A stretch of 11,802 nt of DNA from Actinomycetota bacterium (GCA_023380915.1 JAMCSM010000035.1:1-11802), one strand, 5' to 3'. Shown: positions 1 through 7,092, numbered from the stretch's first letter. Numbers and translations: made by a program. The notes: generated from the letters alone by a model not told the origin.

Positions 1-33
1 AGAAAAAGAAAAAAATCAGAAAACTGGCAAAGT

Positions 34-55
34 TTTAATCTTTGATTTAATCTTT
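34..55 (+). repeat. Short direct repeat upstream of nth
   Basis: TTTAATCTTT occurs twice, at 34-43 and 46-55, a 12-base period. It lies between the window edge and the nth ribosome site. No clear sigma-70 promoter is visible in the 82 bases before nth, so this could be a regulator site or simply AT-rich sequence. Bases 1-33 show nothing I can assign. Confidence 0.35.
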
Positions 56-68
56 AAACAATCAATCA

Positions 69-75
69 AAAGGAG
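69..75 (+). promoter_or_regulatory. Ribosome binding site of nth
   Basis: AAAGGAG lies seven bases before the ATG at 83. It selects that ATG over the out-of-frame ATG at 78. Confidence 0.8.
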
Positions 76-82
76 AAATGAA

Positions 83-739
83 ATGACAGAAAATTTATAC
101 CAGCCCGCAGTAAGAAATATAAATAAAATACTTGATTTGCTTGACAGAGATTATCCTGAAGCTGTCAAAACTTCTCTACGACATAAAGATGCATTTCAAC
201 TGCTGGTAGCAACAATTTTATCGGCTCAAAGTACAGATAAGCTTGTAAATAAATTAACACCGGAATTGTTCAAGAAATATAAAAAACCTGAAGACTTTGC
301 AAATGCAGATCTTTTAGAGCTCGAAAAAGACATAAGATCAACAGGTTTTTTCAGGAACAAGGCAAAAAACATTATTGCCTGTGCAAGAGATATCATTACT
401 AAATTTAATTCAAGTGTACCCGATAACATGGATGATTTAACCACTCTTGCGGGCGTGGGGAGAAAAACTGCAAATGTTGTCCTGGCAAATGTCTATGGCA
501 GGCAGGCTATAATTGTTGATACTCATGTTCAGAGAGTTTCGCAAAGGTTGGGATTGACTGTTAATACAGACCCTGTAAAAATAGAATTTGGTCTTATGAA
601 AATCATACCGGAAAATGAATGGACTGCATATTCGCACAGAATTATTGCTCATGGCAGGACAATATGCGATGCAAAAAAACCAAAATGTACTGTTTGCAGC
701 CTTCTGCCATACTGCAGATACGGACAGGAACATACATAA
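83..739 (+). CDS. nth: Endonuclease III (DNA glycosylase/AP lyase)
   Basis: Base-excision repair enzyme that removes oxidised pyrimidines from DNA and nicks the abasic site. Its 218 residues match the usual length (E. coli Nth has 211). The helix-hairpin-helix reads LAGVGRKTANVVL at residues 122-134, with the catalytic lysine at K128, and the catalytic aspartate is D146 in VDTHVQRV. Four C-terminal cysteines (C195, C202, C205, C211) have the spacing C-x6-C-x2-C-x5-C of the family's [4Fe-4S] loop, so every key residue is present. The ATG at 83 has an AAAGGAG ribosome site at 69-75, seven bases upstream; an ATG at 78 is out of frame and stops after two codons. It is the only plus-strand gene and ends ten bases from the convergent methyltransferase. 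Identification is secure. Confidence 0.96.
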   Translation: MTENLYQPAVRNINKILDLLDRDYPEAVKTSLRHKDAFQLLVATILSAQSTDKLVNKLTPELFKKYKKPEDFANADLLELEKDIRSTGFFRNKAKNIIACARDIITKFNSSVPDNMDDLTTLAGVGRKTANVVLANVYGRQAIIVDTHVQRVSQRLGLTVNTDPVKIEFGLMKIIPENEWTAYSHRIIAHGRTICDAKKPKCTVCSLLPYCRYGQEHT

Positions 740-749
740 AAAAAGGTTA

Positions 750-1511
750 TTATTTGTTCATCAGTGCAAAAAGACTTATGTGTTCTTTAGAGTTAAAAGT
801 TCCATTGCCCTCAGGATTTAGAAGTTCAACCTTCTTAAAGCCTGAGTTTTCTGACATTTTTACGAATAGCTTTTTTCTTAGCGTACAAAAGTTAGATGAA
901 TTGACATAAAAATTTTCCATTTTATCCTGGCCATCCAGAATAATTATCATGAAATCTGCCCTGGTTTTTACTTTTCCGAATTCAAAATGTTTCATGAAGA
1001 TATATTTTTTGCCATCTTTTATTGCAACTTTCGGCTGGTAATATCTGTTTTTTTCAATTACTTCAGGTTCAAAATTTAAAAATTGGAAAATTACCAGTCC
1101 ATTATTTGCAAGTATGTTTTTAACACTCTTCAAAGCCAGCTTTATATTTCTTCTGTTTTCCAGAAGAGATATGGTATTTCCAAGGCATGTGATAATATCA
1201 TACTTTGCTGCAGGCAAACGTCCAATATCTTCGAACCCGCCATTAAATAATTCTATGTTTTTAGCCTTAATTATATTTTCTTTTGCATAGGCCAACATTT
1301 CTTCAGAAGGATCGATTGCAGTTATTTTTTCCGCATAGCTTGAAAAAAATTGAACATGATGGCCGGTTCCGCAGCCAATATCCAGCAGGTTTTTAATTTT
1401 TCTGCTGCTGAAAATTTTTGTAAAAAAAACTTTTTCCTTTTCAAGCCTTTTGGGCCAGTTAACCTGAAGATCATAAAGGTCCGGTGTATATTTGAAATTT
1501 TTAGGTTCCAT
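750..1511 (-). CDS. Class I SAM-dependent methyltransferase
   Basis: Predicted cytosolic methyltransferase of 253 residues with a Rossmann-like fold; the substrate is not recognisable. Motif I, LLDIGCGTG at residues 42-50, is the glycine-rich SAM loop. The acidic residue ending strand 2 is D67 in ITAIDPSEEML, and the motif IV region is KYDIITCLGNTISLL at 103-117. The last third, with several beta-like stretches, probably shapes the substrate pocket. The ATG at 1511 has only a modest AAGGGAAA ribosome site. It starts 17 bases after the stop of the upstream thioesterase gene, so the two are probably co-transcribed. Its 3' end faces nth with a 10-base gap and no visible terminator. Membership of the superfamily is firm; anything more specific is not supported. 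Confidence 0.88.
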   Translation of the reverse strand: MEPKNFKYTPDLYDLQVNWPKRLEKEKVFFTKIFSSRKIKNLLDIGCGTGHHVQFFSSYAEKITAIDPSEEMLAYAKENIIKAKNIELFNGGFEDIGRLPAAKYDIITCLGNTISLLENRRNIKLALKSVKNILANNGLVIFQFLNFEPEVIEKNRYYQPKVAIKDGKKYIFMKHFEFGKVKTRADFMIIILDGQDKMENFYVNSSNFCTLRKKLFVKMSENSGFKKVELLNPEGNGTFNSKEHISLFALMNK

Positions 1512-1528
1512 AATATTGATTTCCCTTT

Positions 1529-1951
1529 TTATTTTAAAAAAGGAAGTTTTTCATCTTTAAGATAGGCGACATTCTGACTTGCCGCCACAATTTCTCCGGA
1601 GCTATTTCTTGTGATAATATTATAAGTTGAAATTTTTCTTCCCCTGCTTACTTCCGTTGCTTCAGCAATTAAGGTGTCACCCGCGTTTATGGATTTCATA
1701 TAACTTATGCTTACATTCAATGCTACAGCAACCGTGCCGTAAGAATTTGCAGCAGAGCCAAATGCAACATCCATCAGTGAAAAGATAGCCCCTCCATGTG
1801 TGATTGAAAAAATATTATCATAACTTTTTTTTATCTTCATCTGTACCAGAGAATATCCCTTTTTTAGATCTAAGACTTTTATTCCGAACAGCTGTACATA
1901 AGGTTCGGCCTCGATATTTTTTTTGATTATTTCAATATAATCTTGTTTCAT
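1529..1951 (-). CDS. PaaI-type hotdog-fold thioesterase
   Basis: Likely acyl-CoA (or acyl-ACP) thioesterase of 140 residues, the usual size of the single-domain hotdog family. The family signature is ITHGGAIFSLMDVAFGSAAN at residues 50-69: HGG at 52-54 starts the central helix and D61 is where PaaI-type enzymes carry their catalytic aspartate; N46 is also present. The C-terminal half has the expected strand pattern (VALNVSISYMKS, GDTLIAEATEVSRGRKISTYNIITR). The acyl substrate cannot be told from sequence. The ATG at 1951 is preceded by CCAGGAT, a close and rather weak ribosome site. It is the first gene of a pair with the methyltransferase and is separated by 68 AT-rich bases from the oxidoreductase upstream. 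Confidence 0.88.
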   Translation of the reverse strand: MKQDYIEIIKKNIEAEPYVQLFGIKVLDLKKGYSLVQMKIKKSYDNIFSITHGGAIFSLMDVAFGSAANSYGTVAVALNVSISYMKSINAGDTLIAEATEVSRGRKISTYNIITRNSSGEIVAASQNVAYLKDEKLPFLK

Positions 1952-1984
1952 ATCCTGGCGAATTTTATTTTTTGTCTTTTTTAC

Positions 1985-2013
1985 ATTATATTATAAAAAA
2001 GAAAATAAGAGCA
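1985..2013 (-). promoter_or_regulatory. Possible promoter of thioesterase-methyltransferase pair
   Basis: In the 68-base gap the minus strand carries two overlapping TATAAT boxes (1985-1990 and 1990-1995). Neither has a good -35 box at 17 bases, so this is a weak call. The two genes could equally be read through from the oxidoreductase upstream. Confidence 0.25.
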
Positions 2014-2019
2014 TCGGCA

Positions 2020-3381
2020 CTATTGAAGAGTCCCGTCCTGCAGTTTTCTCAGTTTCAGGATAAGTGAGTCATATTTAAGTTCCACATCATCATAGCTCAA
2101 CGGATATCCCTTTTTAAGATCTCTTTTTATTACGCATCCCTGTGACAGACCAATAGGCAATAGATTTTTCTTTCTTGCAATTTCATAAAGGTCAATAAGA
2201 CCAAAAACTGTATAACCTCCAATGCCGTCTATAATTTCACCTGCTTTTAAATCTTTTTTTGCAACTGTTATGACCTCAGAAACCAGCCCGCCGGCGGGCA
2301 CTATTGTTGGTTCCTTATAAAAATATACTCTTGCTATTGACAGAGGTGTTTCAATACTTGTCAAATGATATGGCCTGTAAAGTAAATAATTTGGACCTTT
2401 GCCTAACTGCAGATAATTCAGTATTTCTCTTACCATTTTATTTTCAGCAGAATACACAAGAAAAACACCCGGAGCCAAATCACCAATTACAAAATCCACT
2501 ATGCCTTTTTTTCCAAGGATTCCCCCATCTTTTTTTAAGCTGAAAATTTCTGCGAGGTCTTTTATATTGGATTTAGGGCCATGCATCCCTCTGCAGTCAG
2601 GAATCAGCCCTGTGGCATTGGAGAGACATGCCATCTCAATCATTGATTTGGTGCCATCGACAAATGAGGTCATCATCTTTGCGCTCGACCCTTTTTTTGC
2701 AGCATAGTCAGCAAGTGTCGTAGGATTAGCTTCGAAATCCAGGGGATTATTCTTGCCTTTGCCGGCTGCTATTATCTCCAGACCAATTCCATCTGCGAAA
2801 TCATGCAATTCTTTTAAAGCTGCAGGCTCATCACCTGCAGATAACGTATAAATCCTGCTGTTTTTTTCTGCAATTCTTTTAAGTATCGGACCAATAGTAG
2901 TATCTGATTCCACATTCAGGGTTACAACATGTTTTCCCCCCCCGAGCGCACTCAGGGTTATTATGGCACCGGCTTCAGGATAACCGGTTGCATCAATAAT
3001 TACATCTACATTCTCAATCGTTGGAGGAACTGAAATGTCATTGGTTAATACTGTTATTTTTTTTGCAGCAGCATCATTTACTTGCTTCTTTATTTTGCCG
3101 GCAAGGTTTTTACTTATTGAGAGAGCATCATTTATGCTTAAATTATCATTGCATGTAACGTTTTCTACCAGTAACAAGTCCTCATTGTGGAAGTCCAGGT
3201 CTTTCAGAGTATTCATTGCTTTTTCAAGGTCTTTATCTACAACCGCCAGAACCTCAAAACCGCGCAGGCCCTTCAGATGGGATATTAAACCCTTGCCCAT
3301 TTGCCCAACGCCAACAACTGCAACCTTTATACTCCGCCCACTTTTGCTCAGTGACTTTATTTTTTCATTTAAACCTAACAA
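2020..3381 (-). CDS. NAD(P)-dependent oxidoreductase with C-terminal SAF domain (COG4091 / DRL-like)
   Basis: Dehydrogenase-like protein of 453 residues. The N-terminal Rossmann domain has the dinucleotide loop VGVGQMG (GxGxxG at G24, G26, G29) in a strand-loop-helix context. Later segments follow the homoserine-dehydrogenase-like fold: DVIIDATGYPEAGA at 126-139, GGKHVVTLNVESD at 148-160, and TLSAGDEPAALKEL at 179-192. The C-terminus has a SAF-like segment, AKKDLKAGEIIDGIGGYTVFG, at about 374-394. This arrangement is that of COG4091, annotated as predicted homoserine dehydrogenase. The superfamily includes the DRL (DXR-II) enzymes that make methylerythritol phosphate in Brucella, but members differ in function and I cannot assign a substrate. 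The start is TTG at 3381, backed by GGGTGGT just upstream; the first internal ATG is M28, inside the cofactor loop. It lies 75 bases downstream of the LCP gene. Confidence 0.8.
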   Translation of the reverse strand: MLGLNEKIKSLSKSGRSIKVAVVGVGQMGKGLISHLKGLRGFEVLAVVDKDLEKAMNTLKDLDFHNEDLLLVENVTCNDNLSINDALSISKNLAGKIKKQVNDAAAKKITVLTNDISVPPTIENVDVIIDATGYPEAGAIITLSALGGGKHVVTLNVESDTTIGPILKRIAEKNSRIYTLSAGDEPAALKELHDFADGIGLEIIAAGKGKNNPLDFEANPTTLADYAAKKGSSAKMMTSFVDGTKSMIEMACLSNATGLIPDCRGMHGPKSNIKDLAEIFSLKKDGGILGKKGIVDFVIGDLAPGVFLVYSAENKMVREILNYLQLGKGPNYLLYRPYHLTSIETPLSIARVYFYKEPTIVPAGGLVSEVITVAKKDLKAGEIIDGIGGYTVFGLIDLYEIARKKNLLPIGLSQGCVIKRDLKKGYPLSYDDVELKYDSLILKLRKLQDGTLQ

Positions 3382-3384
3382 ACA

Positions 3385-3391
3385 ACCACCC
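3385..3391 (-). promoter_or_regulatory. Ribosome binding site for a TTG start
   Basis: On the minus strand GGGTGGT precedes the TTG at 3381 by three bases. No ATG or GTG start exists that keeps the Rossmann loop, so this site decides the start of the SAF-domain oxidoreductase. Confidence 0.6.
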
Positions 3392-3456
3392 GGCAGAAAT
3401 TTTTACTTTTAATTTCCTACAAAGGTTTAATCATAAGCAATAAGATGAATAATTAA

Positions 3457-4743
3457 TTATTGCATTGAAATATTTCTAAAAAACGCATTTTTATCTGCCA
3501 CATTATAGCCAACAGCGCTTGCAGCGCCAAAGCTCTGGGGCCATGAAGGAAATGTGGTCACAGATATATCTTCCCTGTTCATTGAAAGGAGTACCGGCAA
3601 AATCCTTGCTGCCTGATTCAGCGATATATTTGACCATACAAATTGACTCATTGCATTTAAGAAATCTCCAAGATTACCGCTGTTAACCATACCTTTCTTT
3701 TCTACAAGTAAATCTGCTATAAGCATTCCTGCCTGGTGTTCCCTTGCATAAGCACCTCCGCCATAAAGCGACCTTCCATGTCTTGCCCTGCAAAGCGCAA
3801 GTGCACCGGCACCATCAACTGTTACTGTACCGGCATTCAAATAACATCCTGAAAAACTGTCGGCAATATTTTCTTCAACTGTTGTAGTTACTCCTCCAAG
3901 ATAATTAATCAGCGGAATAAAACCATCAAAATCTGTAATAACATAAAAATCAAGTTTCATACCGGTAAATTGCTCAAAAGTTGAAACTGCAAGTGCATTG
4001 CCTCCGATTGCATGCGCCGCATTAATTTTTTGTGTACTATGGCCTGGAATAGGCGCCCATGTATCGCGCGGTATAGATACAATTACAGCTTTATGGGTAT
4101 CAAGGTTAAGATGTATAAATAAATTCATGTCAGTTCTTCCGTTTACCCTGCCGCCGGGCCTGCCCATGCCACTGTCATCACCCCATATTATGAAATTTAC
4201 TGCATTTCCTGCTGCAAATCCTGAAGCAGAACCTGAAATTACCCCGCCTGAACTGCTGGAGGTTCCTGACATACTCTTTATACCAGGATATGGAATTATT
4301 GCATAATTTGCACATAAATCCATAAATTCCTGTGAATGTGTAAAACCATCAACGGCTGATTGCCTTGAGAGACCATTGTTTAATCTTGAAACCCATGCCT
4401 CAAAACCTTCCGGATCAGGATCCCTATCAAAAAATGCTTTATACAGAACTGTCACAAAACTTTCATTGTTTAAATTTTTATCTGTAAATTCCTTACTGAA
4501 AATAATACCTTTTGCTATATCAGCTCCTGTTTTTGTACCGTCAAGAAGCTGGGTTACCCATTGATTTAAGCCGTCCGCATCAGGCTGCCTATCCAAACAT
4601 AGAACATAAAAACGGGTAACAAATGCTGTAAGTTGTGAGTTGTCTGCAGCGTTAATATATGATGGTGCAAGTAAACCAAGCAGAACTATCACGCAGGCAA
4701 AAACCATCAAATATTTTATTTTCCCTCTCAGCCTTAACCTCAT
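3457..4743 (-). CDS. LCP (LytR-CpsA-Psr) family protein with two N-terminal DUF4214 repeats
   Basis: Envelope protein of 428 residues. LCP enzymes move glycopolymers from undecaprenyl carriers onto peptidoglycan or other acceptors outside the membrane. A basic N-terminus and hydrophobic helix (residues 11-29) ending at SYINA-AD form a signal peptide or anchor. Two DUF4214 repeats follow, about 39-86 (FYVLCLDRQPDADGLNQWV) and 95-140 (LYKAFFDRDPDPEGFEAWV), then a Ser/Gly linker at 158-180. The LCP domain runs from about 183 to 345 and keeps its polar residues: R203 and D205 (NGRTDMN), R226 and D227 (SIPRDTW), K239 (QKINAAHAIGG), R319 and R321 (ALCRARHG), R334 and Q337 (YAREHQAG). I chose the ATG at 4743, which has a near-perfect AGGGGAGG six bases upstream; the frame is open to a TTG at 4782, which lacks one. 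The fusion is unusual; the polymer is unknown. Confidence 0.88.
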   Translation of the reverse strand: MRLRLRGKIKYLMVFACVIVLLGLLAPSYINAADNSQLTAFVTRFYVLCLDRQPDADGLNQWVTQLLDGTKTGADIAKGIIFSKEFTDKNLNNESFVTVLYKAFFDRDPDPEGFEAWVSRLNNGLSRQSAVDGFTHSQEFMDLCANYAIIPYPGIKSMSGTSSSSGGVISGSASGFAAGNAVNFIIWGDDSGMGRPGGRVNGRTDMNLFIHLNLDTHKAVIVSIPRDTWAPIPGHSTQKINAAHAIGGNALAVSTFEQFTGMKLDFYVITDFDGFIPLINYLGGVTTTVEENIADSFSGCYLNAGTVTVDGAGALALCRARHGRSLYGGGAYAREHQAGMLIADLLVEKKGMVNSGNLGDFLNAMSQFVWSNISLNQAARILPVLLSMNREDISVTTFPSWPQSFGAASAVGYNVADKNAFFRNISMQ

Positions 4744-4749
4744 CCTTAA

Positions 4750-4757
4750 CCTCCCCT
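4750..4757 (-). promoter_or_regulatory. Strong ribosome binding site of the LCP gene
   Basis: AGGGGAGG on the minus strand, six bases before the ATG at 4743. It favours that start over upstream in-frame TTG (4782) and ATG (4761) codons. The sequence GAGGTTAAGG is repeated across the start codon (GAGGTTAAGG-AT-GAGGTTAAGG). Confidence 0.75.
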
Positions 4758-4865
4758 TCATTTCTTTAATTTTAAATTTCAAATTTTTTTATATTAAATG
4801 ATTTGAATATAATGCGAAAGACCAAAAGACGATCGACGTATCCGGATATATTTAAATTTTTATAC

Positions 4866-4894
4866 ATTATACCTGTAAATTTATATATATAGAA
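4866..4894 (-). promoter_or_regulatory. Possible promoter of the LCP gene
   Basis: A perfect TATAAT lies at 4866-4871 on the minus strand; the hexamer 17 bases upstream (TTCTAT, 4889-4894) is a poor -35. It would give a leader of about 115 bases that includes the more G+C-rich patch at 4811-4848. The position in the largest gap of the window is suitable. Confidence 0.35.
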
Positions 4895-4920
4895 TAGAAA
4901 ATAAACATAATAATTAAAAA

Positions 4921-4937
4921 ATTTTATCTGATAAAAT
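4921..4937. repeat. 17-base perfect palindrome in the LCP upstream gap
   Basis: ATTTTATC-T-GATAAAAT: two 8-base arms around one central base. It lies about 50 bases upstream of the candidate -10 box of the LCP gene and 80 bases past the end of the DUF2400 gene. Shape and size fit a dimeric repressor or activator site. As RNA it would be a weak AT hairpin with no usable loop, so a terminator is unlikely. The rest of the 4744-5017 gap holds the candidate promoter and a G+C-richer leader; I see no gene in it. Confidence 0.5.
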
Positions 4938-5017
4938 ATTCGAAACATTAAGTTTTGATTCCAGGTGATTACAGTATAATTTTTTAAATTACTATGAATC
5001 ATCAACTTTCTTAAAGT

Positions 5018-5776
5018 TTAATCAAGGTTATTGCTTTTTATTCCCATTCTGGTCAAAGCAAAATCATATTTTACAGGGTCATCCGGAGAGAATTTTCGAA
5101 AAGACTCGGTTATTTCAAACGCTGTATTCCAATCAGCCTGTTTCCTCTTTGTGAATTGATGAGTTATTGCTATCCTATGCATATGAGTATCAAGCGGAAT
5201 AATCAGTTTCGAAGCAGGTATATTTTCCCATCCGCCAGGGTCTACATTATCTCTTCTTATCATCCATCTCAAGTACAGGTTTAGCCTTTTATATGCACTT
5301 TTACCGGCAGGAAGAGGAACCAGGCTGTTATAACAATCACATTTTCCCGCCCTTAATTTTTTTATCAAATTTAAAAGTGCCGGAAGTATTTCATTTTCCC
5401 CTTTAAAATATTCAGTAAAACAGGCATTTACCGAACCGTAATCCTCCAGGATTTTCTTTATATTGAACAAAAAAACTGCAAGTTCTTCCCCGGTTGTAAA
5501 TCGATGTTTGAAGTTTAAACATTGTGAATTGATTGACTTAAATGTCGAATTTCTTAAAAATTTGGAAGGTTCCGGACCCATGAATTTAAGAATTGCAGAA
5601 ACACTTTTCAGTATTTGATTTACTTTTCCATATGCAAGAGAAGCTGCAACGAGTCCGGCTACCTCTCTGTCTGAAGTTTTATCATAATTGTATAAAAATT
5701 CCAGAGGATCCGGGTGGATTGACTCTCTGTTATTATACTTTTCATATAATTCTTCAAGTGCTTCTTTATCTATCAT
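5018..5776 (-). CDS. TIGR02757 / DUF2400 family protein
   Basis: Protein of 252 residues belonging to the uncharacterised TIGR02757 (DUF2400) family, recognised by YEKYNNRESIHPDPLEFLYNY near the N-terminus, VAASLAYGKVNQI at 43-55, a GKSAYKRLNLYLRWMIRRD block at 158-176 and LDTHMHRIA at 195-203. The known family is sporadic in bacteria and its function is unproven. The DTH-x2-R block resembles the catalytic-aspartate region of HhH-GPD DNA glycosylases (compare VDTHVQRV in the nth product of this window), and a GKSA precedes it; this is my inference from motif likeness, not a known activity. The frame has TTG-ATG at 5779-5774 after an in-frame TAG; I use the ATG, although no good ribosome site is visible. 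It begins 53 bases after the flavodiiron gene and probably shares its transcript. Confidence 0.82.
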   Translation of the reverse strand: MIDKEALEELYEKYNNRESIHPDPLEFLYNYDKTSDREVAGLVAASLAYGKVNQILKSVSAILKFMGPEPSKFLRNSTFKSINSQCLNFKHRFTTGEELAVFLFNIKKILEDYGSVNACFTEYFKGENEILPALLNLIKKLRAGKCDCYNSLVPLPAGKSAYKRLNLYLRWMIRRDNVDPGGWENIPASKLIIPLDTHMHRIAITHQFTKRKQADWNTAFEITESFRKFSPDDPVKYDFALTRMGIKSNNLD

Positions 5777-5829
5777 CAACTGCTAATTTATATTATTTCA
5801 GGAAAAAATACTATATCAGGCCCAACTCT

Positions 5830-6993
5830 TTATGCTTGTTTTATCTTTTCAGCCAGTTCTTCCAGCATCTTTAAATCTTTTTCCCCCGGGTACCCCTTTA
5901 CTATTACCGGTTCAATAACTTCAGCATTTAAACCTGCAACCATTTCTGCCAGAGTTTCGACCATTCTGCTTCCCCACCCATAAGAGCCTATTATCGAAAT
6001 GAACTTTAATTTTGGCCTTAGAACCTTTACCAGATAAGCTGCAAAAATTATTTTTGGATGAGGGCCGACAAGAACTGTGGGAGAACCTATTACAACTGTT
6101 GCAGCATCGACCAGTGACATTGCAAGATCCCCAATGTCTGCATCCGCAAGATTAAAGGGTTTCACATTCAATCCTCTTTTTGCAAGTGATTCCATAAAAG
6201 ATTCTGCTATCTTTTCAGTACTGCCATGCATTGAAATATATGGCACGACAACATCATTTTTTACGTTTTCCGAAGTCCAGTCCTTATAGCAGTCTATTAT
6301 GAAATTAATATCCTTGTGCACAAACCCGTGGCTAGGCGCAATCAATTCAAAATCAAGCCCGCTTATTTTCTCCAGATTTTTTCTTATATTGGCCCTGAAA
6401 GGCATCATGATTTCTGCAAAATATCTTTTTTCAGGCTCATATATCTTTTTTACATCTTCAGCATAAAGATCTTCTGATGCAAAATGAGAACCAAAAAAAT
6501 CACAGGTAAATAAAATTTTATCTTCCTTAAGATACGTAACCATTGTTTCCGGCCAGTGGACCCATGGAGTAAAAATAAATCTGAGGGTTTTATTACCAAG
6601 GGATAATTCTTCACCATCCTCAACAGTAATAAATTTTTCTTCGTCAACATGCAACAAATCAATTAGTTCGGATTTACATTTATTATTGGTGACAATTTTT
6701 GCCATGGGATAAGCCTCCAGTACAAAAGGGATTGAACCTGAATGATCCTGCTCTCCATGATGGGAAATCAAATAATCAATTTTTCCGATGTTTAGTTCCG
6801 AAAGATTTTTTATTAAAACATCTTTCATGGTAGGGTCAACACTATCTATAAGGGCAACTTTATCTTTTCCCGCAATCAGGTATGAATTATAACTTGTGCC
6901 GTCCGGCAATGGTATTAACTGGTCGAATATTTTTCTATTCCAGTCAATTGCACCGACAGAATAAATATCATCTTTTATTTTTTTTATACTCAT
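5830..6993 (-). CDS. fprA: Flavodiiron protein (FprA family, O2/NO reductase)
   Basis: Soluble A-type flavoprotein of 387 residues that reduces oxygen to water and/or nitric oxide to N2O, protecting anaerobes. The N-terminal metallo-beta-lactamase-like domain has all diiron ligands: H79, E81 and D83 (HHGEQDHSG), H146 (PWVHWPET), D165 (FTCDFFGSH) and H222 (APSHGFVH). The C-terminal flavodoxin domain (about 248-387) has the FMN phosphate loop SMHGSTEKIA at 254-263 and later loops SPTVLVGP and GSYGWG. No rubredoxin domain is fused, so it is a class A protein that needs a separate donor, not seen in this window. The ATG at 6993 has GAGAGG at 6999-7004. A strong promoter lies about 100 bases upstream, and the DUF2400 gene follows after 53 bases. 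Preference for O2 or NO cannot be read from sequence. Confidence 0.94.
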   Translation of the reverse strand: MSIKKIKDDIYSVGAIDWNRKIFDQLIPLPDGTSYNSYLIAGKDKVALIDSVDPTMKDVLIKNLSELNIGKIDYLISHHGEQDHSGSIPFVLEAYPMAKIVTNNKCKSELIDLLHVDEEKFITVEDGEELSLGNKTLRFIFTPWVHWPETMVTYLKEDKILFTCDFFGSHFASEDLYAEDVKKIYEPEKRYFAEIMMPFRANIRKNLEKISGLDFELIAPSHGFVHKDINFIIDCYKDWTSENVKNDVVVPYISMHGSTEKIAESFMESLAKRGLNVKPFNLADADIGDLAMSLVDAATVVIGSPTVLVGPHPKIIFAAYLVKVLRPKLKFISIIGSYGWGSRMVETLAEMVAGLNAEVIEPVIVKGYPGEKDLKMLEELAEKIKQA

Positions 6994-7086
6994 TTTTTCC
7001 TCTCTCTGCCCGGTAAGCCATAAAGGTCAAATTGTAAAAATCCATGAGCTTTTGCTTCAGTGGGCAATTTTACATTTAATATCGCA
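6994..7086 (-). promoter_or_regulatory. Possibly structured leader of the flavodiiron gene
   Basis: The predicted leader has several pairings on the minus strand. TGCCC and GGGCA could close a domain of about 60 bases, with the GGGCA just before the ribosome site. TGTAAAA pairs with TTTTACA, and an inner stem forms around AGC-AAAA-GCT. No known riboswitch class is recognised. The pairings compete, so the fold is uncertain. Confidence 0.25.
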
Positions 7087-7092
7087 ATGTTT

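Noticed and set aside
437..733. 98-codon minus-strand frame opposite nth, and similar frames opposite other genes
   Set aside because: They lie wholly inside strongly supported genes on the other strand and show no domain or ribosome site.
619..909. Plus-strand frame crossing the nth stop into the methyltransferase
   Set aside because: It overlaps two convergent genes with intact motifs and has no family likeness.
4744..4782. Upstream TTG (4782) and ATG (4761) starts for the LCP gene
   Set aside because: Neither has a good ribosome site, whereas the ATG at 4743 has AGGGGAGG at ideal distance and gives a compact signal peptide. The stretch AGGGGAGG itself would be coding if the earlier start were used.
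4772..5005. 77-codon open frame on the minus strand in the LCP upstream gap
   Set aside because: It is a run of Phe, Tyr, Ile, Lys and Asn codons typical of untranslated AT-rich DNA, lacks a ribosome site, overlaps the start region of the LCP gene and covers the candidate promoter and palindrome.
5004..5018. Possible terminator AACTTT-CTT-AAAGTT at the end of the DUF2400 gene
   Set aside because: The stem is short and AT-only, overlaps the stop codon and is not followed by a T-run on the minus strand.
6450..6662. 70-codon minus-strand frame inside the flavodiiron gene
   Set aside because: It is a shifted frame of a gene whose diiron ligands on both sides of this stretch (H79 and D165, for example) are in the main frame.
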